The notes under the pieces are model-generated. The model did no database searches and was not told where the DNA came from. It saw only the letters and a list, made by a program, of their open reading frames with translations. DNA of 64,000 bases from Mycteria americana (lineage: Eukaryota > Chordata > Aves > Ciconiiformes > Ciconiidae): assembly GCF_035582795.1 (NCBI RefSeq), contig NC_134366.1:105222756-105286755 (forward strand), read 5' to 3'. Both the position numbers and the translations under genes were made by a program. Every line of letters begins with the position of its first letter. The first letter of the stretch is position 1. Positions 62,201 to 64,000 of this stretch are shown here, in pieces.

Positions 62201-64000
62201 ACCACCCTGTAAAATGGATCAACATATTACATTACACTGATCCAAAAGTTATTTTATTCCTGCATTAGACTTCAAATTCTATGCATTTAAACAAGCCTTA
62301 AACTGGGCCATATAATTTACTACACATTAATTATACATATAGTGTGGCTAAAGTAAGGAAAAGTGTTTTACACCTTTTTTAACTCTGTAAAATATGCTGC
62401 CAAGGCTTATAACAATAAAAGATCCTTTGGGGGAATAATATTGCTGACTGACAATACACACATGTGCATGCGCAAACACACATACACACATATATATAAA
62501 GTAAATAATATTATCTACATAAACTTAACATTTAGAAAGATCTCTGTGTTTTAGAAACACAGTTTTAGGTGAGACATAGATTTAAAAAAACACACACAAC
62601 TCCATGTTTAGTTACATCCAAACAAGAGACAAGCATATGGTTAATAGCCTGTACAGAAGATGGATAGATATGTACTGTTAAATCATGAAATATTATTCTT
62701 TAGTTTAGACAGTCCTGTGTAGGTTCATGCACTGCTAACTCTTCCAGGTAATAAACTTTGTTAGAGCCATAGCTTTTGTTATAGCTTATTGCCTTCAGTT
62801 CCTTTTAGACAGCTGAAATACTATTAGCAATACTATTTATAATTTGCTCACGGTCTATATAAATGAAATGTCAGGATTTTGAATCACAATTTTTGAAACT
62901 AAATAAGATAATGCAGCATTTTGGTTGCTGAACCTTTCCAGAAGAAATTAAGCTTAAAAGTATTGCTGTTTAAGGTATAAAAAGGCACCAAGCAAAGTGC
63001 ATATATAAATAGTCATTGTGGGAAACTGGAGAGAGAGAACTTTTTTTTTGAGCACATTTCTGCACTTGTTCCAGTGTCTACAAAATACTTCAATAGACTG
63101 ACAAGAGAGTCACATTTCAGACAAACATTAAATAGCACTAACATGTTAAATGATGATAGAAAAAGCAATACTTCACAGAAATATGTAGGTGTCTGCTGTA
63201 CACAAAAGGCAAATAGCTGTTTTGAACTGTGAAGACTATTTAAAGGTTTAGTGTACACCTTGGATTCCTGCTGCCTACATAAGTACAGAGACCTAAATCC
63301 ACTGCATACTGGGACTAACTGATCAAAGCAGTAGTTAAATCTATCCATGGAAAATCTAAGTAGTCTTTGGAGGCAACTCTTTGAATGCAGATTAGTGATT
63401 TCATTGAAGTAGTCAATCAACCTCTTTTTTCTGGTTGTTAAAATGTCACTGAGTGAACACAGTAGATAAAAAAATGATGAGCAAAAAATAATATTTCAAC
63501 TTGAACAAACTTGCTATTTGTAGACTGGATCACATGAATCTGCTTCAGTCAAGATCATTTCAGAGGTAGCTACAGGAATGAATCCCACAAAGGGACTAAG
63601 TTTAATCATCCAATCCGAGACTGTATTGATTTTGGAACTACTTGCAATGACTATATAAATAAGCCATTTCTTTGCAACTGTATCTGGAGTCGGTCATGAA
63701 CCCAAAACCTTCACAACCTGGTCCAAAGTGAATTATGCCCTGCAGAAATAAATTAATAAAACTAACACAGCTAGCCTTCTCTACCAACTTATTTTCACGA
63801 TTCAAGAGCTTAAAAATATAAAATCAATAATCATTTAGTCATAAGGGTAAATGAAGCGACATAACATCAAAGTATACCCTTTAGCCATTCAAGTCATTCT
63901 AGGTAATTTATCTCATCAAAAGGCACTGGTAATAATCCTTTCCACTCTGAGACAAGCCGCCACACAGCTGCTGTATTATCCTAGAGTAAACAAGTTTGGA
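62201..64000. other. AT-rich gene desert to window end
   Basis: Contains a CA/TA-rich simple stretch at about 62456-62502. No gene, RNA or recognisable mobile element is seen. Confidence 0.5.

Noticed and set aside
1..64000. tRNA, rRNA, CRISPR arrays, operons or phage genes
   Set aside because: None seen. The intron-exon gene, CpG islands and LINE/LTR remnants show vertebrate nuclear DNA.

Overview
The window is vertebrate nuclear DNA, almost certainly from a bird. It is AT-rich intergenic sequence around one CpG-rich developmental gene. The only protein-coding gene I can support is IRX2, an Iroquois TALE-homeobox transcription factor on the minus strand. Four coding exons (23799-23557, 21769-21364, 20912-20169, 19458-19415) join in phase to 478 codons. 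The last exon is very small and carries the family C-terminus ending VQPYL. The avian assignment rests on the protein, on several decayed CR1-type LINE fragments, and on a solo LTR of a type I associate with birds outside the chicken lineage. That last point is from memory and unverified.

Layout. 1-12.2 kb: AT-rich flank 3' of IRX2 with microsatellites and several perfect hairpins. 12.6-15.1 kb: CpG-rich islands with no recognisable gene. 15.1-18.1 kb: AT-rich, with an enhancer-like stretch. 18.1-24.6 kb: IRX2 with its 3' UTR, three introns, 5' leader and promoter. 24.6-30.2 kb: the CpG-rich upstream side, with a long open frame running divergently from IRX2 and further orphan CpG islands. 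30.2-64 kb: gene desert with CR1 remnants (35.9-36.3, 40.1-41.3 and 50.0-52.5 kb), a solo LTR nested in the last of these, and otherwise unique AT-rich DNA.

In other vertebrates IRX2 lies between IRX4 and IRX1 in the IrxA cluster, in a large gene desert full of long-range enhancers. Gene orientation suggests IRX1 lies beyond the right edge and IRX4 beyond the left, but neither is in the window. No tRNA, rRNA, CRISPR or prokaryotic feature is present. The most notable observations are a 384-codon divergent open frame at the IRX2 promoter, a three-armed switch-like hairpin at 8035-8083, two matching composite G4C2-type repeats 8 kb apart, and a solo LTR with a clean 5-bp target duplication inside an old CR1.
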